From: Opitutia bacterium
Lineage (GTDB): Bacteria; Verrucomicrobiota; Verrucomicrobiia; Opitutales; Opitutaceae
Direction of reading: 5' to 3'
Length of the DNA: 51,236 nucleotides
NCBI GenBank assembly: GCA_947472765.1
Contig: CANJCM010000027.1
Location: 1-51,236 of the forward strand
Shown here: piece by piece, positions 17,791 to 25,003 of the stretch
Position numbering within the stretch: position 1 is the stretch's first letter
Layout of the letters: each line of letters starts with the position of its first letter
Program-made: the position numbers and the translations under genes
The notes under the pieces: generated by a model
What the model was told of the DNA's origin: nothing
Database searches by the model: none
What the model saw: the letters and a program-made list of their open reading frames with translations, nothing else

Positions 17791-17860
17791 CCACTGATCG
17801 GTGCAGGGCCGGCGCTCGTCGCCAGGCCACGGCTATCGTTCGCGAAAAGGCCCGCCGGCG
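17791..17860. repeat. GTAGGGCCGGCG-family element, diverged copy
   Basis: The segment CACTGATCGGTGCAGGGCCG and the following GGCGCTCGTCGCC core match the near-perfect palindromic copy at 45901-45989, including the central spacer TTCGCGAAAAGGCC. The right arm here is degraded. Confidence 0.7.
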
Positions 17861-17994
17861 AGCCGTTCGACAGGCTCACGGCCTGCCGTTCGCTTAGAAT
17901 AAAGGCTCTGAGCCAGTCGAAGGGCAGCGGCCCTACACTCCACAACTAGGTCCGGCCCGTCCCACTCCCCTCTCGCGGCGCCCCGGCGCCGCTT

Positions 17995-18022
17995 AGGTTT
18001 TTTGCCCCCGGGCAAAAAACCT
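17995..18022 (+). promoter_or_regulatory. Perfect stem-loop in the leader of the hydroxyacid dehydrogenase gene
   Basis: AGGTTTTTTGCCC pairs with GGGCAAAAAACCT over 13 bp around a two-base loop. It ends 42 bases before the ATG at 18064. Related stem-loops sit directly before the genes at 21378 and 23151, so it may be a shared leader element or a small repeat family. It could also be a terminator for upstream transcription. Confidence 0.5.
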
Positions 18023-18063
18023 TCCATTTTCCCTGGTCAGGCTTTGAAGTCTCCCTCCTGCCC

Positions 18064-19044
18064 ATGACGAAAATCCTTCTGACCACCACCTCGTTCCAGG
18101 ACACGCCCGGGGAACACCACAAGCTCCTCGCCGACACTGGCTGGGAAATCATCCGCGCCCGCGGCCCGCTCAATGAGGCGGACACGCTGAAGCTGGTCGG
18201 TGACATCGACGGCTACATTTGCGGCGACGACCTGATCACGCGCGCGGTCCTCGAGAAGGCCCGACCGAAGCTCAAGGTGATCAGCAAGTACGGCATCGGC
18301 GTCGACAAGATCGACGTGAAGTCCTGCACCGAGTTCGGCATCCCGCTGCTCTTCACGCCGGGCGTGAACCACACCACCGTGGCCGAGCACACCTTCCTCC
18401 TCCTCCTCGCGCTCGAGAAGAACTTTTTCTACCACACCGACTCCACCCGCGCCGGCGGCTGGAAGCGCAAGACCGGTCACGAACTGCTCGAGAAGACCAT
18501 CGGCATCGTCGGCCTCGGCCGCATCGGCAAGGAAGTCGCCATTCGCGCCCGCGCCTTCGGCATGAACGTCATCGCGTTCGATGTGTACTGGGACGAGAAG
18601 TTCGCCGCCGCGAACAACGTGAAGCGCGCCGCGAACCTCGACGAGATTTACGCCGGGTCGGACTACATCTCGCTGCACACGAACCTCACGCCGGAAACCC
18701 GCGACATGATCAGCGCGAAGTCCTTCCCGAAGATGAAAAAGGGCGTGCTCATCCTCAACTGCGCCCGCGGCGAAATCGTCCACACGATGGACATGGTCGA
18801 GGCCCTCAAGTCCGGCCAGGTCGGCGGCTACGGCACCGACGTGCTCGACGAGGAACCGCCGAAGGCCGATCACCCGCTGCTCAAGCTCCCGAACGCGATC
18901 GTCACGCCGCACATCGGCTCGCGCACCTTTGAAAGCGTCGTCCGCCAGGCCACGACCTCCGTCAAGAATCTGATCCTCGCGATGAACGGCCAGAAACCCC
19001 TCGCGCAGATAAATCCCGAGGTTCCTGTTTCGAAAGTAGTTTGA
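18064..19044 (+). CDS. D-2-hydroxyacid dehydrogenase (phosphoglycerate dehydrogenase type)
   Basis: The 326-residue NAD-dependent enzyme belongs to the SerA/formate-glycerate dehydrogenase family. The Rossmann motif GLGRIG is at residues 150-155. The catalytic residues of the family are visible: Arg235 (LNCARGEIVH), Glu263 or Glu264 (DVLDEEPP) and His283 (VTPHIGSRT). It lacks the C-terminal ACT domain of long SerA enzymes. Because an LDH2-type dehydrogenase, an enolase-superfamily dehydratase and a KDG-type kinase follow on the same strand, a role with sugar-acid derived hydroxyacids is more likely than serine synthesis, though the latter is not excluded. Confidence 0.9.
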   Translation: MTKILLTTTSFQDTPGEHHKLLADTGWEIIRARGPLNEADTLKLVGDIDGYICGDDLITRAVLEKARPKLKVISKYGIGVDKIDVKSCTEFGIPLLFTPGVNHTTVAEHTFLLLLALEKNFFYHTDSTRAGGWKRKTGHELLEKTIGIVGLGRIGKEVAIRARAFGMNVIAFDVYWDEKFAAANNVKRAANLDEIYAGSDYISLHTNLTPETRDMISAKSFPKMKKGVLILNCARGEIVHTMDMVEALKSGQVGGYGTDVLDEEPPKADHPLLKLPNAIVTPHIGSRTFESVVRQATTSVKNLILAMNGQKPLAQINPEVPVSKVV

Positions 19045-19054
19045 GAATGATGCC

Positions 19055-19173
19055 TCGGTTGAGAGTTGAGAGCTGAGAGTTGAGAGAACCAGTCATCGGT
19101 CTCCGCAACTTCTCAATCTCGGCACTTCATCCCGGGCTTCGCTCTCAACTCTCAACCCTCAACTCTCAACTAC
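19055..19173. repeat. 7-bp-period inverted pair, GAGAGTT family
   Basis: The left arm (about 19057-19083) reads as GAGAGTT units and the right arm (about 19143-19173) as CTCTCAA units. The arms are inverted relative to each other around about 60 bp. This fills the 139-bp gap between two genes that are probably co-transcribed, so the RNA could fold into a long hairpin. Confidence 0.75.
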
Positions 19174-19183
19174 TCTGCCCCCC

Positions 19184-20281
19184 ATGTCCGAAATATTCTA
19201 CGTCGTCCCCGAGGAACAGCATAACGCGCTCGTCACCGCCGCCTACAAGAAGCGCGGCTATTCGGGCCAGGAAGCCGAAGCCGGCGCGCGTTTCTGCGCC
19301 GAGGCCACGCGTCACGGCATCCGCACGCACAACGCGCTCAAGGCGCTGCATCTCGATCATCTCTTCGGTTCCGGCGCCGGCGGCTGCGTGCCGAAGGCGA
19401 AGATCGAAAAGATCAAGCTGCCCTACCGCGCGTCGCAGGTCTGGAACGCCAACCGCAAACTCGGTCAGGCCACCGGTTACGCCGCCATCGAGACCGCCAT
19501 CAAGCTCGCCGACAAATACGGCGTCGGCATGGTCTCGGTCGACAACGCGTTCCACTATCTCTGGGGCGGCGGTTACGTGATGGAGGCCGCCAAACGCGGC
19601 TACATCGCCTACACCAACTGCACCGCGTCGCTCGCGGAGGTCGTTCCCTTCGGCGGTAAGTTCCCCACCCTCGGCACGAATCCGCACTCGTGGGGCTTCC
19701 CGACGCAGGATGCGATCGGCTACCCGATCGTGATCGACTGGGCCACGTCCGTCGTGGCCATGGGCCGAGTGCAGCAGCTCGCCCGCGAGGGGAAGCAGCT
19801 TCCTCCCGGCGCCGCGGTGGACGATCAGGGCAACCCGACCACCGATCCGACGAAGGCGAAGTTCCTCGTCCCGTTCGGCCAGCACAAGGGCTACGGCCTC
19901 GCGCTGATGAACGAAATCATCGGCGCCTTCATCGGCGGCTCGCTCCCGACGATCCGCAATCGCTGGGGCAATGCCGAGGCCGGCGAAAAGCAGACCTGCG
20001 ACTTCTTCTTCCAGGTGTGGAAGCCGGAAGCGATGAACTCCGGTTCCTTCGCGAAAGGCCGCAGCCAGACGGAGAACGTCAAGGCCGTCATCCAGGACAT
20101 TCTCGGTCACGGCAACGAGAACTGCATGCTCCCCGGCCAGCTCGAGGCGAACGCCGCGGCCCGCAGTGCAAAGAACGGCGGCCTCCTCTTCTCGGAGGCG
20201 GAAATCAACGCCTTCAACGAACTAGCTGCGGAAGCGCGCAAAAAGAAGTGGAATCTGGCCGACCTTAAAGTCGCACAGTAA
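19184..20281 (+). CDS. Malate/L-lactate dehydrogenase family (LDH2) oxidoreductase
   Basis: This 365-residue protein belongs to the LDH2/MDH2 family of NAD(P)-dependent dehydrogenases, which is unrelated to classical LDH. Marks of the family are the N-terminal RHGIRTHNALKALHLD (normally R/H-GxxSHG), the SVDNAFHYLWGGGYVMEAAKRGYI region containing the catalytic His, the cofactor stretch PIVIDWATSVVAMGRVQQLAREG, and PFGQHKGYGLALMNEIIGA. Known members reduce 2,3-diketo-L-gulonate or delta-1-piperideine-2-carboxylate, or oxidise ureidoglycolate or sulfolactate. The neighbouring dehydratase and kinase favour a sugar-acid or keto-acid substrate. It lies 139 bp after the hydroxyacid dehydrogenase gene. 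Confidence 0.9.
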   Translation: MSEIFYVVPEEQHNALVTAAYKKRGYSGQEAEAGARFCAEATRHGIRTHNALKALHLDHLFGSGAGGCVPKAKIEKIKLPYRASQVWNANRKLGQATGYAAIETAIKLADKYGVGMVSVDNAFHYLWGGGYVMEAAKRGYIAYTNCTASLAEVVPFGGKFPTLGTNPHSWGFPTQDAIGYPIVIDWATSVVAMGRVQQLAREGKQLPPGAAVDDQGNPTTDPTKAKFLVPFGQHKGYGLALMNEIIGAFIGGSLPTIRNRWGNAEAGEKQTCDFFFQVWKPEAMNSGSFAKGRSQTENVKAVIQDILGHGNENCMLPGQLEANAAARSAKNGGLLFSEAEINAFNELAAEARKKKWNLADLKVAQ

Positions 20282-20296
20282 GGCGCGCCGCGCTTG

Positions 20297-20345
20297 GGAT
20301 TTCGCTGCCGCGAAATCCTAGGCCATTTTGGCTGCGCCAAACTGG
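20297..20345 (+). other. Two adjacent small hairpins after the LDH2 gene
   Basis: GGATTTCGC-TGCC-GCGAAATCC (20297-20318) is related to the leader stem-loops at 21350 and 23123. It is followed by an imperfect hairpin, about 20323-20345, with stem TTTGGC/GCCAAA. They lie between the LDH2 stop and a stronger terminator. Confidence 0.5.
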
Positions 20346-20355
20346 CGAGTGCATG

Positions 20356-20383
20356 AAGACCGCGGGTGACCGCGGTCTTTTTT
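20356..20383 (+). terminator. Rho-independent terminator
   Basis: AAGACCGCGG-GTGA-CCGCGGTCTT is followed by a run of T. The 10-bp GC-rich stem with a short loop and T tract is a textbook terminator ending the transcript that carries the two dehydrogenase genes. Confidence 0.9.
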
Positions 20384-20411
20384 GTGCCCGGATAACGAGT
20401 CGATGCGGCTT

Positions 20412-20489
20412 TGTGGGGCCGGCGCTCGCCGCCGGGCCGCTTCATGACGCCTTCTCCTCTCTCGTAGGGGCGTGCCTCGTGCGCGCCCT
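20412..20489. repeat. GGCCGGCGCTCG and GTAGGGGCG hairpin repeats
   Basis: A GGGCCGGCGCTCGCCGCCGG-type hairpin (about 20412-20440) is followed by a GTAGGGGCGTGCCTCGTGCG hairpin (about 20464-20489). Both belong to families seen elsewhere in this window. Confidence 0.65.
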
Positions 20490-20594
20490 CCGGGTGTGTC
20501 GGCTACACCTCCCATTATTCGACTCCGTCGCTCGGCGTTTCTTCAGCGTAATCGAGAATCGCACGAATTCGCGCGGCGGTTCTCTCGCCGATAA

Positions 20595-20687
20595 CCGCCA
20601 GAGTTAGTGTCGGGTTAGTGAGAGTTAGTGGTTAAATTCCCCGGAGCTTTGGAACCACTAACGGACACTAACGGAACACTAACGTCC
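20595..20687. repeat. TTAGTG-type inverted-pair repeat, period about 10 bp
   Basis: The left arm has three GTTAGTG units spaced 10-11 bp (20600-20632). The right arm has CACTAACGGA units (about 20654-20686). The arms face each other across AAATTCCCCGGAGCTTTGG. Related arms lie at about 40815-40856, 41056-41096 and 41210-41243. The element abuts the larger repeat that starts near 20690. Confidence 0.75.
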
Positions 20688-20689
20688 CG

Positions 20690-20956
20690 AGCCGGGGTGG
20701 GAGCCTGAAGCCATGAATCCAGAAAACGATCCGCTCCGGGCATCCTGCCCATCCTGTTCATCCTGTCCAAATCTTGATCGGAGCCTGCCCTGCGACTCTG
20801 CGCCCTTTGTGTTCCGATTCAGATCGTGGCCGCGAGCGTGAGCGAGTGGAGCTGAGCAGAGCTGATCCGCAGATGAAGCCGGGCGGCTGACCGACGGTCG
20901 TGGCAGGTACGAATCCGACTTCCGGAACTCTAGGTTCACCGGTGCCACGCGTCGTC
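20690..20956 (-). repeat. Dispersed repeat of about 270 bp, copy A (inverted)
   Basis: Read on the minus strand this matches the stretch at 38818-39110 almost throughout and, in part, 40906-41041. It begins with CGACGCGTGGCACCGG, contains a 9-bp-period block (CAGGATGAA, CAGGATGGG, CAGGATGCC), and ends near GGCTTCAGGCTCCCACCCCG. Its first part forms the 3' end of the truncated ERCC4-type gene. Confidence 0.85.
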
Positions 20957-21300
20957 ACATTCAAGGCCCGTAGATCCTCCGCCTTGCCTTCCAGCACCAG
21001 CACGCGCCGAAGCGAAGACTGAGCCAGCCGACTCGCCTGACGAAATAACCGTCCATCCAACAGAGACTGCGCGAAGTCCCGGAGGGTCTTCCGCTCCACC
21101 ACAAACTGTCTTTCCACCACGAAATCCCCCTCTTCGATCCTCTGCACCTCCACCCGCACGTCCGTCATCTCCTCCAGGCACTCAATCACCCCGCCCCTCC
21201 GCTCCCGATCATCCGCCACAATCATAAGGATCGCCGAATCCACCTTTGGCTCACGCTCAGAAGCTCGAAGGTCGGTGTCCATTTCCCGTGTAGGCCCCAT
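20758..21300 (-). pseudogene. ERCC4-type nuclease, C-terminally truncated by a repeat
   Basis: Residues 24-119 of this 180-residue frame match the ERCC4 (XPF-type) nuclease domain. The acidic start IVADDRE is at 28-33. The catalytic pattern GD (58-59), ERK (69-71) and Asp75 is intact in GDFVVERQFVVERKTLRD, and DGRLFRQA follows. After LNVTTRG the reading frame enters the dispersed repeat (copy A), so the last 60 residues are repeat-encoded and the remaining part of the family domain is missing. The product may be non-functional or a minimal nuclease. The start at 21300 is an ATG, 77 bp from the divergent enolase-superfamily gene. Confidence 0.75.
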
Positions 21301-21349
21301 CGCACACCACCTCCCGCCAATTGTCTCGCCCCCCCATCCCCCAAAAATA

Positions 21350-21372
21350 GGGTTTTCGCACCGCGAAAACCC
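21350..21372 (+). promoter_or_regulatory. Stem-loop covering the ribosome-binding region of the dehydratase gene
   Basis: GGGTTTTCGC pairs with GCGAAAACCC over 10 perfect base pairs around a three-base loop, and ends five bases before the ATG at 21378. No Shine-Dalgarno sequence is present between stem and start. The placement matches the stem-loop before 23151. Confidence 0.6.
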
Positions 21373-21377
21373 CTCCG

Positions 21378-22907
21378 ATGAAACCTGCGCTCAAGCACCT
21401 CGCCCTGTATAAAAACGTTGAGCGCCAGGCCCAAACCGCGGCCGCCCAACCCGCTCAGGCGCAGTCGTCGCGTCGCGATTTCCTCAAGCAAAGCACCGTC
21501 CTAGGCGGCATCACCCTCGCGGGCATGTTCGGCGCCTCGATCGAAGACACGGTCGCCCAAACGACCTCCAACGTTTCCCGCGCCAGCGCCCCGTCCGATC
21601 TCAAGATCACCGATCTCCGCTACACGACGATCGCGAACGGCACCGGTGCGACCAACGCGCGCAACGTCATCATCCGCATCGACACCAACCAGGGCATCCA
21701 CGGCCTCGGCGAGGTCCGCGACGGCGCCGACGCCCGCTTCGCCCTTTTCCTGAAGAGCCGGCTGCTCGGACTCAACCCGTGCAACGTCGAGCTCATCTTC
21801 AAAATCATCAAACAATTCGGCGGACACGGCCGGATGGGCGGCGGCGTCAGCGGCGTCGAGATGGCGCTTTGGGATCTCGCGGGCAAGGCGTTCAACGTCC
21901 CCGTCTGGGCCCTGCTCGGCGGCCGTTATCGCGAGCAGGTCCGCCTCTACTCCTACATCCCCAACTCCGGCGGCATGCCGCTCGCGGATATCGACCTCGC
22001 CAAGTTCAAGGCCGACGTGAAACACCGGCTCGAGGTGCAGGGCTTCACCTGGCTGAAGATGCACCCCGGGATCGAGAAGATCGCCGGCATTCCCGGCACG
22101 ACCGTGAACTCGAAGTTCATCCCCGGCTTCAACACCAAGGTCCGCTCCTCGCGCTCGGAGCAGTATCTCTCGTATCAGAATTCGCGGCACGCGTTCACCA
22201 GCGTGCAGATCACCGACAAGGGGCTCGAGGAACTCGCCCGCTATGTCGGCACGATTCGCGACGTCGTCGGTTATGACGTCCCGCTCTCCGCCGACCATCA
22301 GGGCCACTTCGACGTCAACACCTGCATCCGCGTCGGCAACGCGCTCGAGAAGTTCAGCCTCGCCTCGCTCGAGGACTTCCTGCCCTGGGACAGCACCGAG
22401 CAGCTCAAGATGATCACCGATGCGATCAACACGCCGACGATCACGGGTGAGGACATCTACCTGAAAGAGGACTTCAAGAAACTCTGCGACGCCCGCGCCG
22501 TGGACATGGTCCAGCCCGATCTCGCGACGGCCGGCGGTATTCTCGAGACCAAGAAGATCGGCGACTACGCCGAGGAGAAGGACGTCGGCATGGTCCTGCA
22601 CTTCGCGGGCACGCCGATCGGATTCATGGCGAACGTGCATTCCGCCGCCGCGACCGAGAACGCCCTCGCCCTCGAGGTGCCGAACCAGATCGTCGACAAC
22701 GAATGGTGGCCGCGGCTCGTGAAGACCACCGACGGCCGCCAGCTTTGGGCCAAGGGCCACGCGCCAGTTCCGAACTCCGCCCCCGGCCTCGGCATCGAGT
22801 TGAACGAGGAAGTAATCAAGGAACACCTCCACCCCGAGGACCGCAGCTTCTTCGATCCCACCCCGCAGTGGAACGAGGTCCGCTCGTACGACCGGATCTG
22901 GAGTTAA
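21378..22907 (+). CDS. Tat-exported enolase-superfamily (mandelate racemase group) enzyme
   Basis: The 509-residue protein begins with a long N-region and a twin-arginine motif RRDFLK at 32-37, followed by a hydrophobic stretch, so export by Tat is predicted. The enolase-superfamily fold follows. The conserved GVSGVEMALWDLAGKAFNVP is at 156-175. Likely base/ligand residues are Lys227 (WLKMH), metal ligands Asp306 (SADHQGHF), Glu332 (LEDFLP) and Glu358 (TGEDIY), and the His/Asp dyad Asp381 and His408 (LHFAGTPIG). An insertion of about 45 residues lies between Lys227 and Asp306. Members dehydrate or racemise sugar acids. With the KDG-type kinase downstream, a sugar-acid dehydratase is likely, but the substrate is unknown. 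Confidence 0.85.
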   Translation: MKPALKHLALYKNVERQAQTAAAQPAQAQSSRRDFLKQSTVLGGITLAGMFGASIEDTVAQTTSNVSRASAPSDLKITDLRYTTIANGTGATNARNVIIRIDTNQGIHGLGEVRDGADARFALFLKSRLLGLNPCNVELIFKIIKQFGGHGRMGGGVSGVEMALWDLAGKAFNVPVWALLGGRYREQVRLYSYIPNSGGMPLADIDLAKFKADVKHRLEVQGFTWLKMHPGIEKIAGIPGTTVNSKFIPGFNTKVRSSRSEQYLSYQNSRHAFTSVQITDKGLEELARYVGTIRDVVGYDVPLSADHQGHFDVNTCIRVGNALEKFSLASLEDFLPWDSTEQLKMITDAINTPTITGEDIYLKEDFKKLCDARAVDMVQPDLATAGGILETKKIGDYAEEKDVGMVLHFAGTPIGFMANVHSAAATENALALEVPNQIVDNEWWPRLVKTTDGRQLWAKGHAPVPNSAPGLGIELNEEVIKEHLHPEDRSFFDPTPQWNEVRSYDRIWS

Positions 22908-22924
22908 GCCGGGAGCATGCAGTC

Positions 22925-23008
22925 AAGTGTAGGGCCGGCGCTCGTCGCCGGGCCGCGAGGCGAATGAAGTTCGCGGCGTGCCGGCGAGCGGCAGCCCTAC
23001 ACCGGACA
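22925..23008. repeat. GTAGGGCCGGCG-family palindromic element
   Basis: TGTAGGGCCGGCGCTCGTCG at the left is answered by an inverted GCCGGCGAGCGGCAGCCCTA at the right around a spacer of about 25 bp. It occupies much of the 243-bp gap between the dehydratase and kinase genes. Confidence 0.75.
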
Positions 23009-23122
23009 GTAATGCTAGTTTCCCTCGTGAATGACGATTCAACGGCATCGATCTGGCTGGGACCTCCACGGCGGCCCGACCGCCTATCTTCTGGACGAAG
23101 CGAAGCGAAATCCCTCAACCTA

Positions 23123-23144
23123 GGTTTTCGCGTCCGCGAAAACC
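23123..23144 (+). promoter_or_regulatory. Stem-loop covering the ribosome-binding region of the kinase gene
   Basis: GGTTTTCGC pairs with GCGAAAACC around GTCC and ends six bases before the ATG at 23151. It is nearly identical in sequence and position to the stem-loop before 21378. Confidence 0.6.
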
Positions 23145-23150
23145 CATCTC

Positions 23151-24248
23151 ATGAGCCTCACCATCAAACCCGCCAACTCCTGCGCCTTCGATCAAATCTC
23201 GCTCGGCGAAGTCATGCTCCGCCTCGATCCGGGCGAGGGCCGCATTCGCACTGCTCGCGAATTCCAAGTCTGGGAGGGCGGTGGCGAGTACAACACGTCC
23301 CGCGGCCTGCGGAAGTGTTTCGGTTACAAGACCGCGGTCTGCACTGCGTTCGTCGACAATGAAGTCGGCCACCTGGTCGAGGACTTCATCATGCAGGGCG
23401 GCGTCAGCACCGACTTCATCAAGTGGCGTGAGGACGACGGCATCGGCCGCACCGTCCGCAACGGTCTCAATTTCACCGAGCGCGGCTTCGGCATCCGCGG
23501 CGCCGTCGGCAATCCCGACCGCGGCAACACCGCCGCCTCGCAGCTCAAGCCGGGTGACTTCGATTGGGATCACATTTTCGGCAAGCTCGGCGTCCGCTGG
23601 TTCCACACCGGCGGCATCTTCGCCGCGCTCTCCGCCTCCACGGCCGACCTCACCGTCGAGGCCGTCAAGGCCGCGAAGAAGCACGGCACGATCGTCAGCT
23701 ACGATCTCAATTACCGCCCCTCGCTCTGGAAGACCATCGGCGGCCTGAAGAAGGCCCAGGAGGTCAACCGCGAGATCGCGAAGAACGTCGACGTCATGAT
23801 CGGCAACGAGGAGGACTTCACCGCCTCCCTCGGCTTCGAGGTCAAGGGCGTGGACCACAACATCAGCGCGATCGAGACCGACGCCTTCAAGACGATGATC
23901 GAGAGCGCGGTGAAGGAGTTCCCGAACTTCAAGGTCGCCGCGACCACGCTGCGCGTCGTGAAGAGCGCGACGATCAACGACTGGTCCGCGATCCTCTGGC
24001 ACGACGGCAATTTCCACGAGAGCCGCAAGTACCCGGACCTCGAGATCCTCGATCGCGTGGGCGGCGGCGACAGCTTCGCCAGCGGCCTCCAGTTCGGCTT
24101 CCTCCAGTTCAACGACGCCCAGAAGGCCGTGGAATACGGTGCCGCGCACGGCGCGCTGGCCTCCACGACCCCCGGCGACACCTCGATGGCCACCCGCAAG
24201 GAAGTCGAAAAGACCTTTGGCGGCGGCGGCGCGCGCGTCGTTCGCTGA
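23151..24248 (+). CDS. PfkB-family sugar kinase, 2-keto-3-deoxygluconate kinase-like
   Basis: The 365-residue protein is a ribokinase/PfkB-family kinase. The N-terminal substrate lid region (GEVMLRLDPGEGRIRTAREF, WEGGGEYNTSRGL) matches the KdgK-like group. The C-terminal ATP/anion-hole signature is DRVGGGDSFASGLQFG, with the catalytic Asp at about 307. It is expected to phosphorylate a keto-deoxy sugar acid in the cytoplasm, which fits the adjacent sugar-acid dehydratase. No aldolase is present in the window. A strong terminator follows the stop, and a stem-loop overlaps the ribosome-binding region. Confidence 0.88.
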   Translation: MSLTIKPANSCAFDQISLGEVMLRLDPGEGRIRTAREFQVWEGGGEYNTSRGLRKCFGYKTAVCTAFVDNEVGHLVEDFIMQGGVSTDFIKWREDDGIGRTVRNGLNFTERGFGIRGAVGNPDRGNTAASQLKPGDFDWDHIFGKLGVRWFHTGGIFAALSASTADLTVEAVKAAKKHGTIVSYDLNYRPSLWKTIGGLKKAQEVNREIAKNVDVMIGNEEDFTASLGFEVKGVDHNISAIETDAFKTMIESAVKEFPNFKVAATTLRVVKSATINDWSAILWHDGNFHESRKYPDLEILDRVGGGDSFASGLQFGFLQFNDAQKAVEYGAAHGALASTTPGDTSMATRKEVEKTFGGGGARVVR

Positions 24249-24274
24249 GCGACTCGCCTCCTGGTAACGTTTTC

Positions 24275-24303
24275 AACCCGGGCCACCCTGGCCCGGGTTT
24301 TTT
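24275..24303 (+). terminator. Rho-independent terminator after the kinase gene
   Basis: AACCCGGGCC-ACCCT-GGCCCGGGTT is followed by a T run. It is a strong stem 27 bp after the kinase stop codon. Confidence 0.92.
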
Positions 24304-24404
24304 GTTGGGCCTACCACCAGCCCAATAGAGGGCGGGTGCCTCACGCGCCGGATCCCACAGCAACCAAGTTTGCGCCCTGTCGCATCGATCGGATGGCTCA
24401 TCCG

Positions 24405-24535
24405 GCCGGTGAGGACACCGGCCCTCCATGGCTCGCGTAGGGGCGTGCCTCGTGCGCGCCCACGACGTCTTGCCGGCCTACCACGCATTTCATTCGCGAA
24501 GCGGCCCGGCGGCGAGCGCCGGCCCTACATTGAAA
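24405..24535. repeat. Cluster of three hairpin-repeat families
   Basis: A CCATGG-ended hairpin (24405-24431) is followed by a GTAGGGGCG hairpin (24437-24461) and the inverted arm of the GTAGGGCCGGCG element (about 24491-24531, ending GCGCCGGCCCTAC). All lie between the convergent kinase and dtd genes. Confidence 0.7.
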
Positions 24536-24541
24536 GGCCGG

Positions 24542-24994
24542 CTATTCCCGCACCTTGGAATCGATCACCAACGTGACCGGTCCATCATTCACGAGCGCGA
24601 TCTCCATGTAGGCGCCGAACTCTCCGGAAGCCACGGGCCGTCCGAGGGCTGTCGCCGCGAACCTCTTGAACGCCTCGTAGAGCGGGATCGCCACTTCCGG
24701 TCGCGCCGCGTCGTTGAACGAGGGTCTCGTTCCCTTCCGCGTACTCGCCAGCAGCGTGAACTGACTGACGACCAGGATGCCTCCCGTAACGTCCACGACG
24801 GAGCGGTTCATGCGCCCTTCGGCGTCCTCAAAAATCCGCAACGCCGCCACCTTCTCGGCCAGCCATTGGGCGTCCGCCGGGGTGTCCTCATGACCCACAC
24901 CCAGCAGGACGAGCAGGCCGCCGGCGATTGCGCCGATTTCGACGCCGGCCACCTTGACCGAGGCCGAACTCACCCGCTGCACCACCGCACGCAT
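24542..24994 (-). CDS. dtd: D-aminoacyl-tRNA deacylase
   Basis: The 150-residue protein is DTD, which hydrolyses D-aminoacyl-tRNA (and Gly-tRNA(Ala)) to keep D-amino acids out of translation. It has the standard length, the N-terminal [13 protein letters not shown], the SQFTL motif at 77-81, and the GPVT motif of the chiral-proofreading site near the C-terminus ([12 protein letters not shown]). It follows fabV by 9 bp on the same strand and is probably co-transcribed with it. Confidence 0.96.
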   Translation of the reverse strand: MRAVVQRVSSASVKVAGVEIGAIAGGLLVLLGVGHEDTPADAQWLAEKVAALRIFEDAEGRMNRSVVDVTGGILVVSQFTLLASTRKGTRPSFNDAARPEVAIPLYEAFKRFAATALGRPVASGEFGAYMEIALVNDGPVTLVIDSKVRE

Positions 24995-25003
24995 CGCCGG
25001 TGC

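Larger units (their letters stand above)
17503..18063. other. Repeat-filled intergenic region without a gene
   Basis: The stretch of about 560 bp contains no credible coding frame. In order it holds a 7-bp-period array (17522-17556), a CCATGG-ended hairpin (17661-17688), a GACGGTG hairpin (17735-17763), a GTAGGGCCGGCG-family element (about 17791-17860) with further inverted pieces to about 17937, and a perfect hairpin (17995-18022) just ahead of the next gene. Confidence 0.7.

Noticed and set aside
17503-18063. tRNA or small RNA gene in the gap
   Set aside because: No cloverleaf or CCA-ended structure was seen; the pairing is explained by the repeat families.
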